Positions 34,639 through 44,937 of a stretch of DNA of 64,000 nucleotides are shown here, piece after piece. Position numbers and translations under genes: made by a program. Position 1 is the first letter of the stretch, and each line of letters begins with the position of its first letter. Source of the DNA: Gammaproteobacteria bacterium (GTDB lineage: Bacteria > Pseudomonadota > Gammaproteobacteria > Enterobacterales > Alteromonadaceae); contig JAHKAA010000020.1 of the NCBI GenBank assembly GCA_018825965.1, positions 62,001 through 126,000 of the forward strand, in the 5' to 3' direction. The notes below the pieces were generated by a model. That model ran no database searches, was not told where the DNA came from, and was given only the letters and a program-made list of their open reading frames with translations.

Positions 34639-35442
34639 GTGTCAGATATTCTGGTAGACATTCAGCACCTGACGTTTAAACGTGGTGACCGTGTGATCTA
34701 TGATGACATGAGCATGCAGTTTCAGCGCGGCAAAGTGACTGCCATTATGGGGCCCAGTGGTATTGGTAAAACCACTCTGCTGCGCCTGATCGGTGGTCAG
34801 TTAAAGCCTGAACAGGGAAAAATTCTGGTTAATGGTCAGGATATACCTCAGCTTAATCGTAAAGATTTGTACAAGGCCCGGCAGAAAATGAGCATGCTGT
34901 TTCAAAGCGGCGCTATGTTCAGTGATATGTCGGTCTATGACAACGTCGCTTTTCCAATTCGTGAGCACACCCGTCTGCCGGAAGAAATTATCCGTTTGAT
35001 GGTGTTGATGAAACTGGAAGCTGTTGGTTTACGTGGTGCCCGTGATTTAATGCCGGCAGAACTCTCTGGCGGTATGGCGCGTCGTGCTGCGTTGGCCCGA
35101 GCTATCGCTTTAGATCCGCAACTTATTCTGTACGATGAGCCTTTTGCTGGTCAGGACCCTATTTCTATGGGGGTGATAGTGCGTCTGATCCGCTCTTTGA
35201 ACAATGCGCTGGGTTTAACTTCTGTTGTGGTCTCCCATGACGTCAATGAAGTGATGAGTATTGCTGACTATGTCTATGTGGTTGCTGAACAAAAAGTCAT
35301 AGGTCAGGGCACACCGGAGGAGCTGCGGGCTCACCCCTCTGCGTTAGTGCAGCAATTTTTACAGGGAGAGTCTGATGGCCCTGTGCCTTTCCACTTTAAA
35401 GCGGCCAGTTACAGTACGGAATTAATGGAGTTAGCTAAGTGA
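34639..35442 (+). CDS. mlaF: Phospholipid transport ATPase MlaF
   Basis: This is the ATPase of the MlaFEDB inner-membrane complex, which moves phospholipids between the membranes to keep outer-membrane lipid asymmetry. Walker A GPSGIGKT, signature LSGGMARR and Walker [14 protein letters not shown] are present, along with the Mla-type C-terminal tail ([10 protein letters not shown]). I prefer the GTG at 34639, which has GAGG (34629-34632) at proper distance; the ATG at 34627 overlaps that site and would add four residues. mlaE overlaps its end by 4 bases. Confidence 0.95.
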   Translation: MSDILVDIQHLTFKRGDRVIYDDMSMQFQRGKVTAIMGPSGIGKTTLLRLIGGQLKPEQGKILVNGQDIPQLNRKDLYKARQKMSMLFQSGAMFSDMSVYDNVAFPIREHTRLPEEIIRLMVLMKLEAVGLRGARDLMPAELSGGMARRAALARAIALDPQLILYDEPFAGQDPISMGVIVRLIRSLNNALGLTSVVVSHDVNEVMSIADYVYVVAEQKVIGQGTPEELRAHPSALVQQFLQGESDGPVPFHFKAASYSTELMELAK

Positions 35443-36221
35443 TAGTGGATAAGTTACAGCAACTCGGACAAAAGAGCATTGCTAAAATTCAAGGCATGGG
35501 CCGGGCAACGATCATGTTGTTTGGTGCTTTAATCGCCTGGCCAACACCACGCAAAAGCTTCCCTTTATTGTTGAAGCAGTTGTATGTGGTTGGTGTGTTG
35601 TCTTTGCTGATCATTCTGGTGTCCGGTTTGTTTATCGGTATGGTGCTGGCACTTCAGGGTTACACAGTGCTGTCGAAATTTGGCGCTGAACAAATGTTAG
35701 GCCCTTTGGTTGCGTTGAGTTTATTGCGTGAACTGGGTCCTGTAGTGACAGCCTTATTGTTTGCTGGTCGGGCAGGTAGTGCTTTAACAGCTGAAATAGG
35801 CCTGATGAAAGCGACTGAGCAGTTATCCGGTATGGAAATGATGGCGGTTGACCCTTTGCGCCGTATTATCGCGCCGCGGTTTTGGGCTGGCGTGATCAGC
35901 ATGCCACTGCTGGCCATGATATTTACTGCTGTGGGCATCTTAGGTGGCCATTTGGTGGGGGTAGACTGGTTAGGTGTAGATAGCGGCGGTTATTGGTCAG
36001 CTATGCAAGCCAACGTGGATTTCCAGCAGGATATTATGAACGGCGTGATTAAAAGTGCTGTGTTTGCTTTGATTGTGACCTGGATAGCCTTACATAAAGG
36101 CTTTGATGCGGTGCCAACCTCTGAAGGCATTAGTCAGGCCACCACACAAACTGTGGTGACATCTTCTCTGGCGGTCTTAGGTTTTGACTTTATATTAACA
36201 GCAGTAATGTTTGGTGGATAA
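35439..36221 (+). CDS. mlaE: Phospholipid transport permease MlaE
   Basis: This 260-residue inner-membrane permease of the MlaE/YrbE family has five to six hydrophobic helices. The conserved motif [26 protein letters not shown] lies at about 97-122 and the coupling segment [16 protein letters not shown] after it. The start overlaps mlaF by 4 bases. The GTG at 35439 (GTGATAGTGG) is used as start. Confidence 0.95.
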   Translation: MIVDKLQQLGQKSIAKIQGMGRATIMLFGALIAWPTPRKSFPLLLKQLYVVGVLSLLIILVSGLFIGMVLALQGYTVLSKFGAEQMLGPLVALSLLRELGPVVTALLFAGRAGSALTAEIGLMKATEQLSGMEMMAVDPLRRIIAPRFWAGVISMPLLAMIFTAVGILGGHLVGVDWLGVDSGGYWSAMQANVDFQQDIMNGVIKSAVFALIVTWIALHKGFDAVPTSEGISQATTQTVVTSSLAVLGFDFILTAVMFGG

Positions 36222-36224
36222 AAA

Positions 36225-36692
36225 ATGACATCTCGCAAAATCGAAGTGTTGGTGGGTTTGTTTGTTGCGCTGGCTATAGCAGCTTTTATGTTGTTATCTC
36301 TGAAAGTAGCGAATAGCGGTATGGCAGGCACTGGCCAGACCTATATGCTGTATGCCAAGTTTGAGAACATTGGCGGTTTAAAAGTTCGGTCTCCTATTAA
36401 AGTAGGTGGTGTAGTGGTTGGCCGTGTTCGTTCGATTGAACTCAATACCGAAGAGTATTCTCCTGTAGTGGCTATGGAAATTGACAGTCAATACAACAAC
36501 TTTCCTGAAACCAGTTCGGTCGCTATTTTGACCTCTGGTTTATTGGGTGAGCAGTATCTTGGTTTACAACCTGGTTTTGTTGATGAAACCGTCTCCATCC
36601 TGAAAAGTGGCGATTATGTTGAAGACACCAAGTCCGCTATTGTGCTGGAAGAGTTAATAGGCCAGTTCTTATTTAACAGAGGAAGTAACTAA
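36225..36692 (+). CDS. mlaD: MCE-domain lipid transport protein MlaD
   Basis: The 155-residue protein has one N-terminal membrane anchor (about 7-25) and a periplasmic MCE domain (GLKVRSPIKVGGVVVGRVRSIEL, about 48-70) that forms the hexameric ring passing lipids to MlaC. It is short and lacks a long C-terminal helix beyond the usual LEELIGQFLF. It lies 3 bases after mlaE and 2 bases before mlaC. Confidence 0.94.
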   Translation: MTSRKIEVLVGLFVALAIAAFMLLSLKVANSGMAGTGQTYMLYAKFENIGGLKVRSPIKVGGVVVGRVRSIELNTEEYSPVVAMEIDSQYNNFPETSSVAILTSGLLGEQYLGLQPGFVDETVSILKSGDYVEDTKSAIVLEELIGQFLFNRGSN

Positions 36693-36694
36693 GC

Positions 36695-37360
36695 ATGAAA
36701 AACTTGCTGGTAAAAATTGCAGCTACGGCATTGATGTCATTGGGCCTTATTGCCCAGGCTGCAGCCGCGGAAGTCAAAACTTATACTGACCCGTACAAGA
36801 TGATCGAAGCTGTGGCCGATCAGGCTTTTCGCCGTATTGCCAAGGATCAGCCTGTGATCGAAAAAGATATCGAGCATTTACGGGTGATAGTCAACGAAGA
36901 ATTAGTGCCTTACATCGACAGTCGTTATGCGGCTTTCCGTGTGATTGGCAACTACATTAAACAAACCAAAGAAGAAGATCGTGATGCTTTTGTGGTGGCC
37001 TTTAAAGATTACATGGTTGCCACTTACGCCGGAGCTTTAACTCAGTATAAAAATCAGAAAGTGATTTTTGAGCCAGCTCGTGCTGTGGGTAATCAAAATA
37101 TCATTACGATTAAAACCCGTGTTATAGATCCTGGCAAACCAGACATCAATATCGAGTTTAAACTGCGTCGGGCTAAAGATTCTGAAAACTGGCAGGTATT
37201 TGATATGGTGGCTGAAGGCATCTCTTTGTTAGACAGCAAAAGAGCAGAGCTGGGCAACATGATCCGTCAACAGGGTTTAGCCAGCGTCACCGCATTGTTA
37301 GTGGAGAAATCAAAAGCTCCTATTACAGCTCCTATGCAGGGTAACAATGCTAAAAATTAG
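36695..37360 (+). CDS. mlaC: Periplasmic phospholipid-binding protein MlaC
   Basis: The 221-residue protein has a signal peptide ending AQAAAAE near residue 26 and the MlaC/Ttg2D fold, with conserved DPYKMIEAVADQAFRRI, YIDSRYAAFRVIG and the closing GISLLDSKRAELGNMIRQQG. It carries phospholipid between the outer-membrane MlaA and MlaFEDB; no mlaA lies in this window. AGAGGAAGTAACTAAGC provides the ribosome site. mlaB overlaps it by 14 bases. Confidence 0.95.
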   Translation: MKNLLVKIAATALMSLGLIAQAAAAEVKTYTDPYKMIEAVADQAFRRIAKDQPVIEKDIEHLRVIVNEELVPYIDSRYAAFRVIGNYIKQTKEEDRDAFVVAFKDYMVATYAGALTQYKNQKVIFEPARAVGNQNIITIKTRVIDPGKPDINIEFKLRRAKDSENWQVFDMVAEGISLLDSKRAELGNMIRQQGLASVTALLVEKSKAPITAPMQGNNAKN

Positions 37361-37658
37361 TCAACAACAACAGACACTGCTATTTTCCGGTGCTTTGGAT
37401 CGGGATACAGTACCTACGCAGTGGCCATTTAAGCTATTAAAAAAATTAAGTGGCACCGTAGTCTTTGATTTTCGTGAGCTTGCATTGGTAGACACTGCAG
37501 GGCTTGCCTGGTTACTCCATCAGGTCGCACAAGCTGCTAAACTGGGATTAACTATCCAAATGCGTCATGTGCCAGAGCAGTTAATCTCTCTGGCGAAGTT
37601 GTCAGATGTTTTGGCCTTGTTGCCATTGGTAGAAGAGGATAAAGGCAATGCAGTGTAA
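37347..37658 (+). CDS. mlaB: STAS-domain protein MlaB
   Basis: This 103-residue cytoplasmic STAS-domain protein binds and stabilises MlaF. The motif VDTAGLAWLLHQVAQAA (about 48-64) is the STAS loop-helix, and Thr50 corresponds to the residue needed in E. coli MlaB. It overlaps mlaC by 14 bases and ibaG by 11 bases, so its expression is coupled to the operon. Confidence 0.9.
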   Translation: MLKISQQQQTLLFSGALDRDTVPTQWPFKLLKKLSGTVVFDFRELALVDTAGLAWLLHQVAQAAKLGLTIQMRHVPEQLISLAKLSDVLALLPLVEEDKGNAV

Positions 37659-37905
37659 TGAGATTGAACTTCTGTTAACAGAAGAGCTGAAACTGGCTGA
37701 AGTTTACGTGAAAGCTGAAGGCAATCATTATGCTGTGACTGCAATAGGGGATTGTTTTGATGGCATCAGCCGGGTGAAACAACAGCAAATGATTTATGCC
37801 CCTTTGATGGCCGCTATTGCTGATGGTAGTATCCATGCAGTCTCGATTAAAACTTTCACGCCGACTCAATGGCGTCGTGAAAAATTACTTAACCCACCTG
37901 TATAG
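37648..37905 (+). CDS. ibaG: BolA family protein IbaG
   Basis: This 85-residue BolA-like protein usually follows the mla operon and precedes murA. It has the alpha-beta-alpha-beta pattern with conserved AEVYVKAEGNHYAVTAIGDCFDGISRVKQQQMIYAPL and Cys44 region, a site that can bind Fe-S clusters together with a monothiol glutaredoxin. The putative role is iron-sulfur trafficking and acid response. It overlaps mlaB by 11 bases. Confidence 0.93.
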   Translation: MQCNEIELLLTEELKLAEVYVKAEGNHYAVTAIGDCFDGISRVKQQQMIYAPLMAAIADGSIHAVSIKTFTPTQWRREKLLNPPV

Positions 37906-37908
37906 TAG

Positions 37909-39177
<1,269 letters not shown>

Positions 39178-39187
39178 TCTGTCTCTT

Positions 39188-39229
39188 GAAATAAAAAAGC
39201 CAGTGCTTAGTCACTGGCTTTTTTATTTC
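39188..39229. terminator. Bidirectional terminator between murA and degS
   Basis: GAAATAAAAAAGCCAGTG (39188-39205) and CACTGGCTTTTTTATTTC (39212-39229) form a perfect 18-bp inverted repeat with a 6-base loop and A- and T-runs on both sides. It serves the plus-strand murA and the minus-strand degS, which end on either side. Confidence 0.93.
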
Positions 39230-39246
39230 AGTTGGCTGGAACTGCC

Positions 39247-40326
39247 TTAGTTTAGTTCCCTGATGACCACAGGCACAGTCAGACTATTACCTTTCCGGTC
39301 GATCGACATTTGTAAGGTGGTATCAGGTGGGGTCTCTGCGATCAAATCCAGCGCATGGTGCACACTGGTTAAAGTCACACCATTAATTTTTTGCAGTATA
39401 TCGTCTACCTGTAAACCCGCTATAGCAGCCGGACTTAAAGGTTCTATGGCTGTGATTTTTACGCCAAATAAGGTTTGGGCTGTGGATATCATCGGATCGC
39501 CGGCAGGATTCACCACAGGGTCACCACTGACGCCTAAATAACCACGGATCACCCGACCATGCTGGATCAGTTTCTGCAGTACATTGCTGGCCAGGTGATA
39601 GGGCACCGCAAAAAATATACCCTGAATGTCCTGATTACGCTGGCGTTGAAAAGCTGCAGTATTGATACCCACCAATACGCCGTTGCTGTTAATCAAAGCA
39701 CCACCTGAGTTACCTGCATTAATGGCAGCATCCATCTGCATAAAATCAGCATAACCGTTTGCCGGGCTCAAACCACCGCGGCCTGTGGCGCTTATTACAC
39801 CCTGAGTGATGGCCTGACCCAGATTAAAAGGGTTACCTATAGCCAGTACCACATCTCCAACCTGAGGCTCTAAACTATCATCCTGTGGGATCACAGGTAA
39901 GTTGTCGGCTTCGACATACAACACAGCTAAGTCCGTCAGTTGATCCTGACCAATCAGTATTGCATCAAAGACCCGGCCATCCTGCAAAGCCACTGAAATC
40001 TGATCGGCGCCGTATACCACATGATAATTAGTCAGGACATAGCCATGGGCATTCATAATGACGCCAGAACCCAACTCCTGACGCTCTATAGTTCTGCTTT
40101 GGTAAGAACGCGGGTCCTGAGTTGTGCTTTTGGTGTAGACATTGACAACAGCAGGTGCCGCGGCACGTACAGCTCTGGAATAGGACACAGGCGCTGGCAA
40201 TGATTCTTTCTTCTGCCAGAAATTCAGGTTTAATCCTTGATTCTGGTTGAAAAAAACCAACCACAGCATGGCAAGTGCAAGGCCATAAGCAACGCTTTTT
40301 AATAGACTAATCAGAAGTTTGGGCAC
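39247..40326 (-). CDS. degS: Site-1 envelope stress protease DegS
   Basis: This 359-residue HtrA-type serine protease is anchored by one N-terminal helix (about 7-26) and faces the periplasm. The catalytic triad is His102 (TNYHVV), Asp132 (LTDLAV) and Ser207 (NAGNSGGA), followed by a single PDZ domain (about 255-350). Unfolded outer-membrane porins activate it to cut RseA and release sigma-E. The membrane anchor and single PDZ separate it from the adjacent DegQ. It lies 89 bases after degQ. Confidence 0.93.
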   Translation of the reverse strand: MPKLLISLLKSVAYGLALAMLWLVFFNQNQGLNLNFWQKKESLPAPVSYSRAVRAAAPAVVNVYTKSTTQDPRSYQSRTIERQELGSGVIMNAHGYVLTNYHVVYGADQISVALQDGRVFDAILIGQDQLTDLAVLYVEADNLPVIPQDDSLEPQVGDVVLAIGNPFNLGQAITQGVISATGRGGLSPANGYADFMQMDAAINAGNSGGALINSNGVLVGINTAAFQRQRNQDIQGIFFAVPYHLASNVLQKLIQHGRVIRGYLGVSGDPVVNPAGDPMISTAQTLFGVKITAIEPLSPAAIAGLQVDDILQKINGVTLTSVHHALDLIAETPPDTTLQMSIDRKGNSLTVPVVIRELN

Positions 40327-40380
40327 TGGGAGAAGTTATGAAACAAAAGATTTTGCAAGCATAACACTAAATAAGGAGTT

Positions 40381-40409
40381 GCAGTAGCAAGCCACAGGCT
40401 TGCTACTGC
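40381..40409. repeat. REP-like palindrome between degQ and degS
   Basis: GCAGTAGCAAGCC (40381-40393) pairs perfectly with GGCTTGCTACTGC (40397-40409) across ACA. There is no T-run after it on the transcribed minus strand, so it is not a standard terminator. GTAG within the arm and its place between genes resemble REP elements, or it may stabilise the degQ 3' end. Confidence 0.5.
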
Positions 40410-40415
40410 AAAAAG

Positions 40416-41777
40416 TTAACGTATTAATACATACAGGATGCGATTACCGCGTTGAACCTGCAGTGCAATGATACCGGAGCTTTTGCCTAACAACTCACGC
40501 AGCTCCTTGGTGTTGTTCACTCTGCTGCGACTGACGCCAATAATCACATCGCCTTTTTCCAGGCCCAATGCCGCAGCCGGAGAGCGGGCAGCCACTTCAT
40601 CAATGACGATGCCATTTTCACCATCCGGTGTTTTGCCATCTGTTAAACTGGCGCCTTCAAGCATAGGATGCAGTACTTTGGCTTCTGCTGTGGCGGCTTC
40701 TGCAGCTTCCAGCGTCACTTTCACCGTCAGCGCTTTATCATCACGCAAAATACCCAAAGCTATTTCTTTGCCTACACCCAGTGTGGCAATTTTGGCGCGA
40801 ACTTCAGTAAAAGATTCAACTTTTTTGCCGTTCAGATGGGTAATAATATCACCACTTTTCAGGCCGGCTTTGTCGGCTGCTGAGCCCGGTATTACTTCCT
40901 GCACCCAGCCGCCTTTACTGGTTTTTGTTTTCATGGCCTTGGCAATTTCAGCGTTTAAATCACCCCCTCTGATCCCCAAAGCGCCACGACGCACTTCGCC
41001 GTATTCGACAAACTGAGCCACCAGGTTTTTCATCATATTGGCAGGAATAGCAAAACCTATGCCTATATTGCCGCCATTAGGGCCTATGATGGCTGTGTTG
41101 ATGCCAATCAACTGGCCTTTAAGGTTGACTAAAGCGCCGCCTGAGTTACCGCTGTTGATGGCTGCATCGGTTTGAATAAAGTCTTCATAACCTTCAATGC
41201 CTAAACCACCACGGCCTAATGCACTGACAATACCTGAAGTGACGGTTTGACCTAAGCCAAAAGGATTACCTATAGCTACGGTAAAATCACCCACTCTTAA
41301 AATATCGGAATCGGCCAGTTCAACCTGAGTCAGACCTTCAGCTTCAATTTGCAGCAGGGCTATATCACTTTCCGGATCTTCGCCAATTTTTTTCGCTTTG
41401 TAGCTGCGACCATCTTTTAAGGTCACCTGAATTTCAGAGGCTTCATTAATCACGTGATGGTTAGTCACCACATAACCTTTTTTAGCGTCAATGATGACAC
41501 CTGAACCCAAACCACGGAAAGGTTGTTCCTGACGTAACTCGCCCCGACGGCCAAGGAATTGCTCTAAACCACCAGGTAAACGTTGACGAACTTCACGGCT
41601 GCCGGCCACTGAGATATTGACTACAGCAGGAGTGACGTTCTCCAGCATAGGGGCCAGACTTGGCATTTCCTGATCGCCAGCGCCAAAAAATGGCAGCTTG
41701 GCCTGAGCTGGCGCGGGTTGCGCCAGCAGAAAGGCGGTTAAAATACTGACAGTAACTAAAGATAACTGCGACTTCAT
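40416..41777 (-). CDS. degQ: Periplasmic serine endoprotease DegQ (HtrA family)
   Basis: The 453-residue protein has a signal peptide (cleaved near AQA, residue 26), the triad His108 (TNHHVI), Asp138 (ESDIAL) and Ser212 (NSGNSGGAL), and two PDZ domains (about 255-345 and 370-450). It degrades or holds misfolded periplasmic proteins. The short loop between protease segments suggests DegQ rather than DegP. The neighbour degS and the zapG gene upstream match the usual gammaproteobacterial order. Confidence 0.92.
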   Translation of the reverse strand: MKSQLSLVTVSILTAFLLAQPAPAQAKLPFFGAGDQEMPSLAPMLENVTPAVVNISVAGSREVRQRLPGGLEQFLGRRGELRQEQPFRGLGSGVIIDAKKGYVVTNHHVINEASEIQVTLKDGRSYKAKKIGEDPESDIALLQIEAEGLTQVELADSDILRVGDFTVAIGNPFGLGQTVTSGIVSALGRGGLGIEGYEDFIQTDAAINSGNSGGALVNLKGQLIGINTAIIGPNGGNIGIGFAIPANMMKNLVAQFVEYGEVRRGALGIRGGDLNAEIAKAMKTKTSKGGWVQEVIPGSAADKAGLKSGDIITHLNGKKVESFTEVRAKIATLGVGKEIALGILRDDKALTVKVTLEAAEAATAEAKVLHPMLEGASLTDGKTPDGENGIVIDEVAARSPAAALGLEKGDVIIGVSRSRVNNTKELRELLGKSSGIIALQVQRGNRILYVLIR

Positions 41778-41853
41778 ATAGGTAATGCTCCTTTACACGG
41801 ACGACGCCACTGTACAAATGACGTCACTAAGAATGCTTTACCAGTCGAAAAGT

Positions 41854-42306
41854 TCAGTTGTCCGATGGGTTTCGCTCAGTTTTATTTTTCATTAAGCCAC
41901 TGGCTGTATTGGAATAATCCAATGGCTGATAGGATGGTTCATCCTTCACTTTGCGACGCTCATCCAGTTTATGGATCGACTGGCGTATTTGTGCCGTAGT
42001 GTCTGCTGCGAAATAATTCAGCTCGCTACGGTTGTCAAAAGTTGGTCTTTCGATCAACTGCATCTTGGTCTGAGCCATATGGCGGGCAATTTTTTCATAG
42101 TTTTCGTGCAACTGACTCATCAGCTGATGAGTGGTTTCCACGTGTTCGGTGACATCGCTACGGTATTGCTGCAGCTGCTGTTTGGTTTCGTTTAGCTCCA
42201 GCTGCAGTTTGCTTTGACTAAATTGACGCAAACAGTACAAGCGGGTTGCCACTATGCCAACCACTAAGCCAGCTACTAACCAGGCCAAGGCAAAAGTAAC
42301 AGTCAT
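41854..42306 (-). CDS. zapG: Cell division protein ZapG (YhcB family, DUF1043)
   Basis: The 150-residue protein has one N-terminal membrane helix (about 4-22) followed by a long coiled coil (about 28-75, KLQLELNETKQQLQQYRSDVTEHVETT). This is the YhcB/ZapG layout, a factor tied to cell envelope growth and division. It lies between degQ and the divergent zapE, as in relatives. It has its own 76-base gap to degQ. Confidence 0.9.
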   Translation of the reverse strand: MTVTFALAWLVAGLVVGIVATRLYCLRQFSQSKLQLELNETKQQLQQYRSDVTEHVETTHQLMSQLHENYEKIARHMAQTKMQLIERPTFDNRSELNYFAADTTAQIRQSIHKLDERRKVKDEPSYQPLDYSNTASGLMKNKTERNPSDN

Positions 42307-42430
42307 AACAACTCCTGAAAAATTAGTTAGTTCAACAATAGTTTAACCTATCTTCTTATCCAGAGTGGTAAGGCATGTTACTATTACGACCATTATTTAA
42401 GGTTAATTGGCTTATTTTTCAATATCTGGC

Positions 42431-43525
42431 ATGACTACACCACTGCAAAAATATCAACAAGACCTGCAACGAGATGATTTTCTGTTTGATGCCGCTCAGC
42501 AAAATGCGGTGCAGCAGCTGGAACGTCTGTATCAGCAATTTGTTAAACAAAAGCCTGCTAAGCAAGGTTTTCTGGATAAACTGCTGGGGAAAAAGCCGGA
42601 AGCACAACCCCTGCAAGGCCTGTATTTCTGGGGCGGAGTAGGGCGTGGTAAAACCTATCTGGTGGACACTTTTTATGAATGCCTGCCGACCACACGTAAG
42701 CTGCGTATCCACTTTCACCGCTTTATGCACAAAGTGCATCAGGAGTTAAAGTCTCTGCCTGGAGTGTCGGATCCGTTAAAAGTAGTAGCTGATCGCTTTA
42801 AAGCTGAAACTGACATTTTGTGTTTTGATGAGTTTTTTGTCTCCGATATCACTGACGCTATGATTTTAGGCACCCTGATGCAGGAGCTCTTTGCCCGCGG
42901 TATTACGTTGGTGGCCACCTCTAACATTGAGCCTGATGGCTTGTATCGTAATGGTCTGCAACGCGCGCGTTTTTTGCCTGCGATAGCTTTGATTAAGCAA
43001 CATACGGAAATAGTGAATGTCGACAGTGGTATAGATTACCGCCTTCGTACTTTAACTCAGGCTGAGATTTATCATTCGCCTCTGGATGAAAAAGCCGACT
43101 GCAATCTGGCCGAATACTTTTTAGCCTTGTCTGTGGATCCGCGTCAGGATAAAGCACAAATAGAAATAGCAGGCCGTACACTCACCAGTCGCAAAGAAGC
43201 GGATGGCATTATCTGGTTTGATTTTGCAGAGCTGTGCGAAACGGCTCGTAGTCAGTATGACTATATGGAGCTGAGTAAGTGTTATCACACCGTATTGTTA
43301 TCGAACGTCACTCAAATGGGGCAAACCCGTGATGACGTGGCCCGGCGCTTTATCGCGCTGGTCGATGAATTCTACGAGCGTCATGTCAAACTGATTATTT
43401 CAGCTTCTGTGCCTATGGAGCAGCTGTATACAGAGGGCATTTTGTCCTTTGAATTTAAACGTTGTTTAAGCCGGTTGCAGGAAATGCAGTCGCACGATTA
43501 TCTGGCCAGCGAACATTTACCTTAA
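42431..43525 (+). CDS. zapE: Cell division ATPase ZapE
   Basis: This 364-residue AFG1-like ATPase helps constriction of the Z-ring in E. coli under low oxygen or heat. Walker A GGVGRGKT (68-75) and Walker B CFDEFFVSD (131-139) are intact, with the conserved NIEPDGLYRNGLQRARFLP and the closing RCLSRLQEMQS. I start at the ATG at 42431, because the frame upstream opens only at a TTG without a ribosome site. A second, more diverged family member lies at 63354-64000. Confidence 0.93.
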   Translation: MTTPLQKYQQDLQRDDFLFDAAQQNAVQQLERLYQQFVKQKPAKQGFLDKLLGKKPEAQPLQGLYFWGGVGRGKTYLVDTFYECLPTTRKLRIHFHRFMHKVHQELKSLPGVSDPLKVVADRFKAETDILCFDEFFVSDITDAMILGTLMQELFARGITLVATSNIEPDGLYRNGLQRARFLPAIALIKQHTEIVNVDSGIDYRLRTLTQAEIYHSPLDEKADCNLAEYFLALSVDPRQDKAQIEIAGRTLTSRKEADGIIWFDFAELCETARSQYDYMELSKCYHTVLLSNVTQMGQTRDDVARRFIALVDEFYERHVKLIISASVPMEQLYTEGILSFEFKRCLSRLQEMQSHDYLASEHLP

Positions 43526-43542
43526 ATTTTTGCAGAAATGGC

Positions 43543-43702
43543 TGTTTTTTGTCAGTGGTTACTATATAATCCGCGCCCGGCCCACGTTACAGCCTGAAAT
43601 TGCCGTAGCCTGGCAGTTTATGTACTCGAAGGGGTGCGATAAGCGACACAATGAAGATTGTGTTAGGTGTAACAGTGTTATTTTTTTTTGGGTAGTTTTT
43701 AG
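43543..43702 (+). promoter_or_regulatory. Promoter and structured leader of rplM-rpsI
   Basis: TATAAT (43565-43570) with a GC-rich discriminator (CCGCGCCCG) and a weak TGTTTT -35 near 43543 mark the promoter. The leader of about 125 bases contains a 7-bp stem ACACAAT (43646-43652)/ATTGTGT (43657-43663) and, just before rplM, a nine-T run. L13 represses its own operon through the leader in E. coli; a similar role here is inferred. Confidence 0.6.
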
Positions 43703-44131
43703 ATGAAAACTTTTACTGCTAAGCCAGAAAGCGTTCAACGTGACTGGTTCGTTGTTGATGCAACAGGTAAGACACTTGGTCGTATCGCAACTGAGATCGC
43801 TCTTCGTTTACGCGGAAAGCACAAACCAGAGTTCACTCCACACGTTGATACCGGTGATTACATCATCGTTGTAAATGCTGATAAAGTGACTGTCACTGGT
43901 AACAAAGCAAAAAACAAAATGTACTACTCTCACAGTGGTTTCCCAGGTGGTATCAAAGAAATTAACTTTGAAAAACTGCTTGTGAAGAAGCCGGAGATGG
44001 TATTGGAAGCAGCCGTAAAAGGTATGTTGCCTAAAGGTCCTCTGGGCCGCGCTATGTTCCGTAAGTTAAAAGTTTATGCAGGCGCCGAGCATCAACATGC
44101 TGCTCAGCAACCGCAAGTTTTAGATATCTAA
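43703..44131 (+). CDS. rplM: 50S ribosomal protein L13
   Basis: This 142-residue large-subunit protein starts [20 protein letters not shown] and includes [20 protein letters not shown]. It pairs with rpsI 12 bases downstream. It is one of the first proteins to bind 23S rRNA during assembly and may repress its own operon through the leader. The ATG follows an unusual T-rich leader with a weak ribosome site (TTTTTAG). Confidence 0.97.
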   Translation: MKTFTAKPESVQRDWFVVDATGKTLGRIATEIALRLRGKHKPEFTPHVDTGDYIIVVNADKVTVTGNKAKNKMYYSHSGFPGGIKEINFEKLLVKKPEMVLEAAVKGMLPKGPLGRAMFRKLKVYAGAEHQHAAQQPQVLDI

Positions 44132-44143
44132 TCGGAGCAGAAC

Positions 44144-44536
44144 ATGGCAACTAATCAATATTACGGTACTGGTCGTCGTAAGACCTCTACAGCTCGTGTA
44201 TTCATCAAAGCAGGTTCAGGTAACATCGTTATCAACCAACGCTCTATCACTGAATACTTCGGTCGTGAAACTGCTCGTATGGTTGTAATGCAACCGTTAG
44301 AGTTAGTGGAAATGGTAGGCAAGTTTGACTTATACGTCACTGTTAAAGGTGGTGGTATTTCTGGTCAGGCTGGCGCAATCCGCCACGGTATCACCCGCGC
44401 TCTGATGGAGTTCGACGAGTCTCTGCGCCCTGCATTACGTAAAGCTGGTTTCGTCACTCGTGACGCCCGTAAAGTTGAACGTAAGAAAGTGGGTCTGCAT
44501 AAAGCTCGTAAGCGTCCACAGTACTCAAAACGTTAA
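44144..44536 (+). CDS. rpsI: 30S ribosomal protein S9
   Basis: This 130-residue small-subunit protein starts [20 protein letters not shown] and ends in the conserved [11 protein letters not shown] tail that reaches the P-site tRNA. It forms an operon with rplM and is followed by a terminator. GGAGCAGAAC provides the ribosome site. Confidence 0.97.
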   Translation: MATNQYYGTGRRKTSTARVFIKAGSGNIVINQRSITEYFGRETARMVVMQPLELVEMVGKFDLYVTVKGGGISGQAGAIRHGITRALMEFDESLRPALRKAGFVTRDARKVERKKVGLHKARKRPQYSKR

Positions 44537-44555
44537 TTCGTTTTTTGTTGCAAAG

Positions 44556-44580
44556 AACCCGGTCTTGTACCGGGTTTTTT
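44556..44580 (+). terminator. Intrinsic terminator of rplM-rpsI
   Basis: AACCCGGT (44556-44563) and ACCGGGTT (44569-44576) form an 8-bp stem with a 5-base loop, followed by T residues to 44580. Confidence 0.9.
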
Positions 44581-44937
44581 ATTTACTGTATTGTGCAAAA
44601 TACTTACCGCGCTATAGTGGTCTTACTCTCAGTTTTTAGCTTTTCATTTTTTGTCCGTCGATTTGAAATGCAGTCCATTTTAAAGCCGCTACTTTTGCGT
44701 CTGATCACAACACAAAGGTCTTTTTCCGGTGAAAACATGGTGATGCAAAGTTTTACTGACTATTCTGGTTCGGTGTTTTATCGAAAAACTGATGTCATAA
44801 CAAAGAGAATTCGGCTAAATCCTTGTGTAAAGCAGGGCTTTTCATTATGATCCGCCGTATTTTTCAACTTATAATAATCGCTGTAATTCAGCCGCTTAAA
44901 ATATCAGTATTTAAGCGTTTAACGTGGAGATGAGTGG
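44581..44937. other. Intergenic region before petABC
   Basis: The 357 bases hold no convincing gene; the frames present lack ribosome sites and coding character. A TATAAT at 44870-44875 lies about 60 bases ahead of petA and is a likely -10, though its -35 (ATGATC, 17 bases upstream) is weak. GTGGAGATGAGTGG supplies the petA ribosome site. Confidence 0.45.

Noticed and set aside
40468..41016. 182-codon open frame on the plus strand inside degQ
   Set aside because: It is antisense to a complete, motif-rich degQ, has low-complexity Ser/Ala/Pro content and no ribosome site. It is a shadow of the coding strand.
44545..44850. 101-codon frame between rpsI and petA
   Set aside because: It starts inside the rpsI terminator, has no ribosome site and its hydrophobic stretch comes from T-rich DNA. 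Not supported as a gene.
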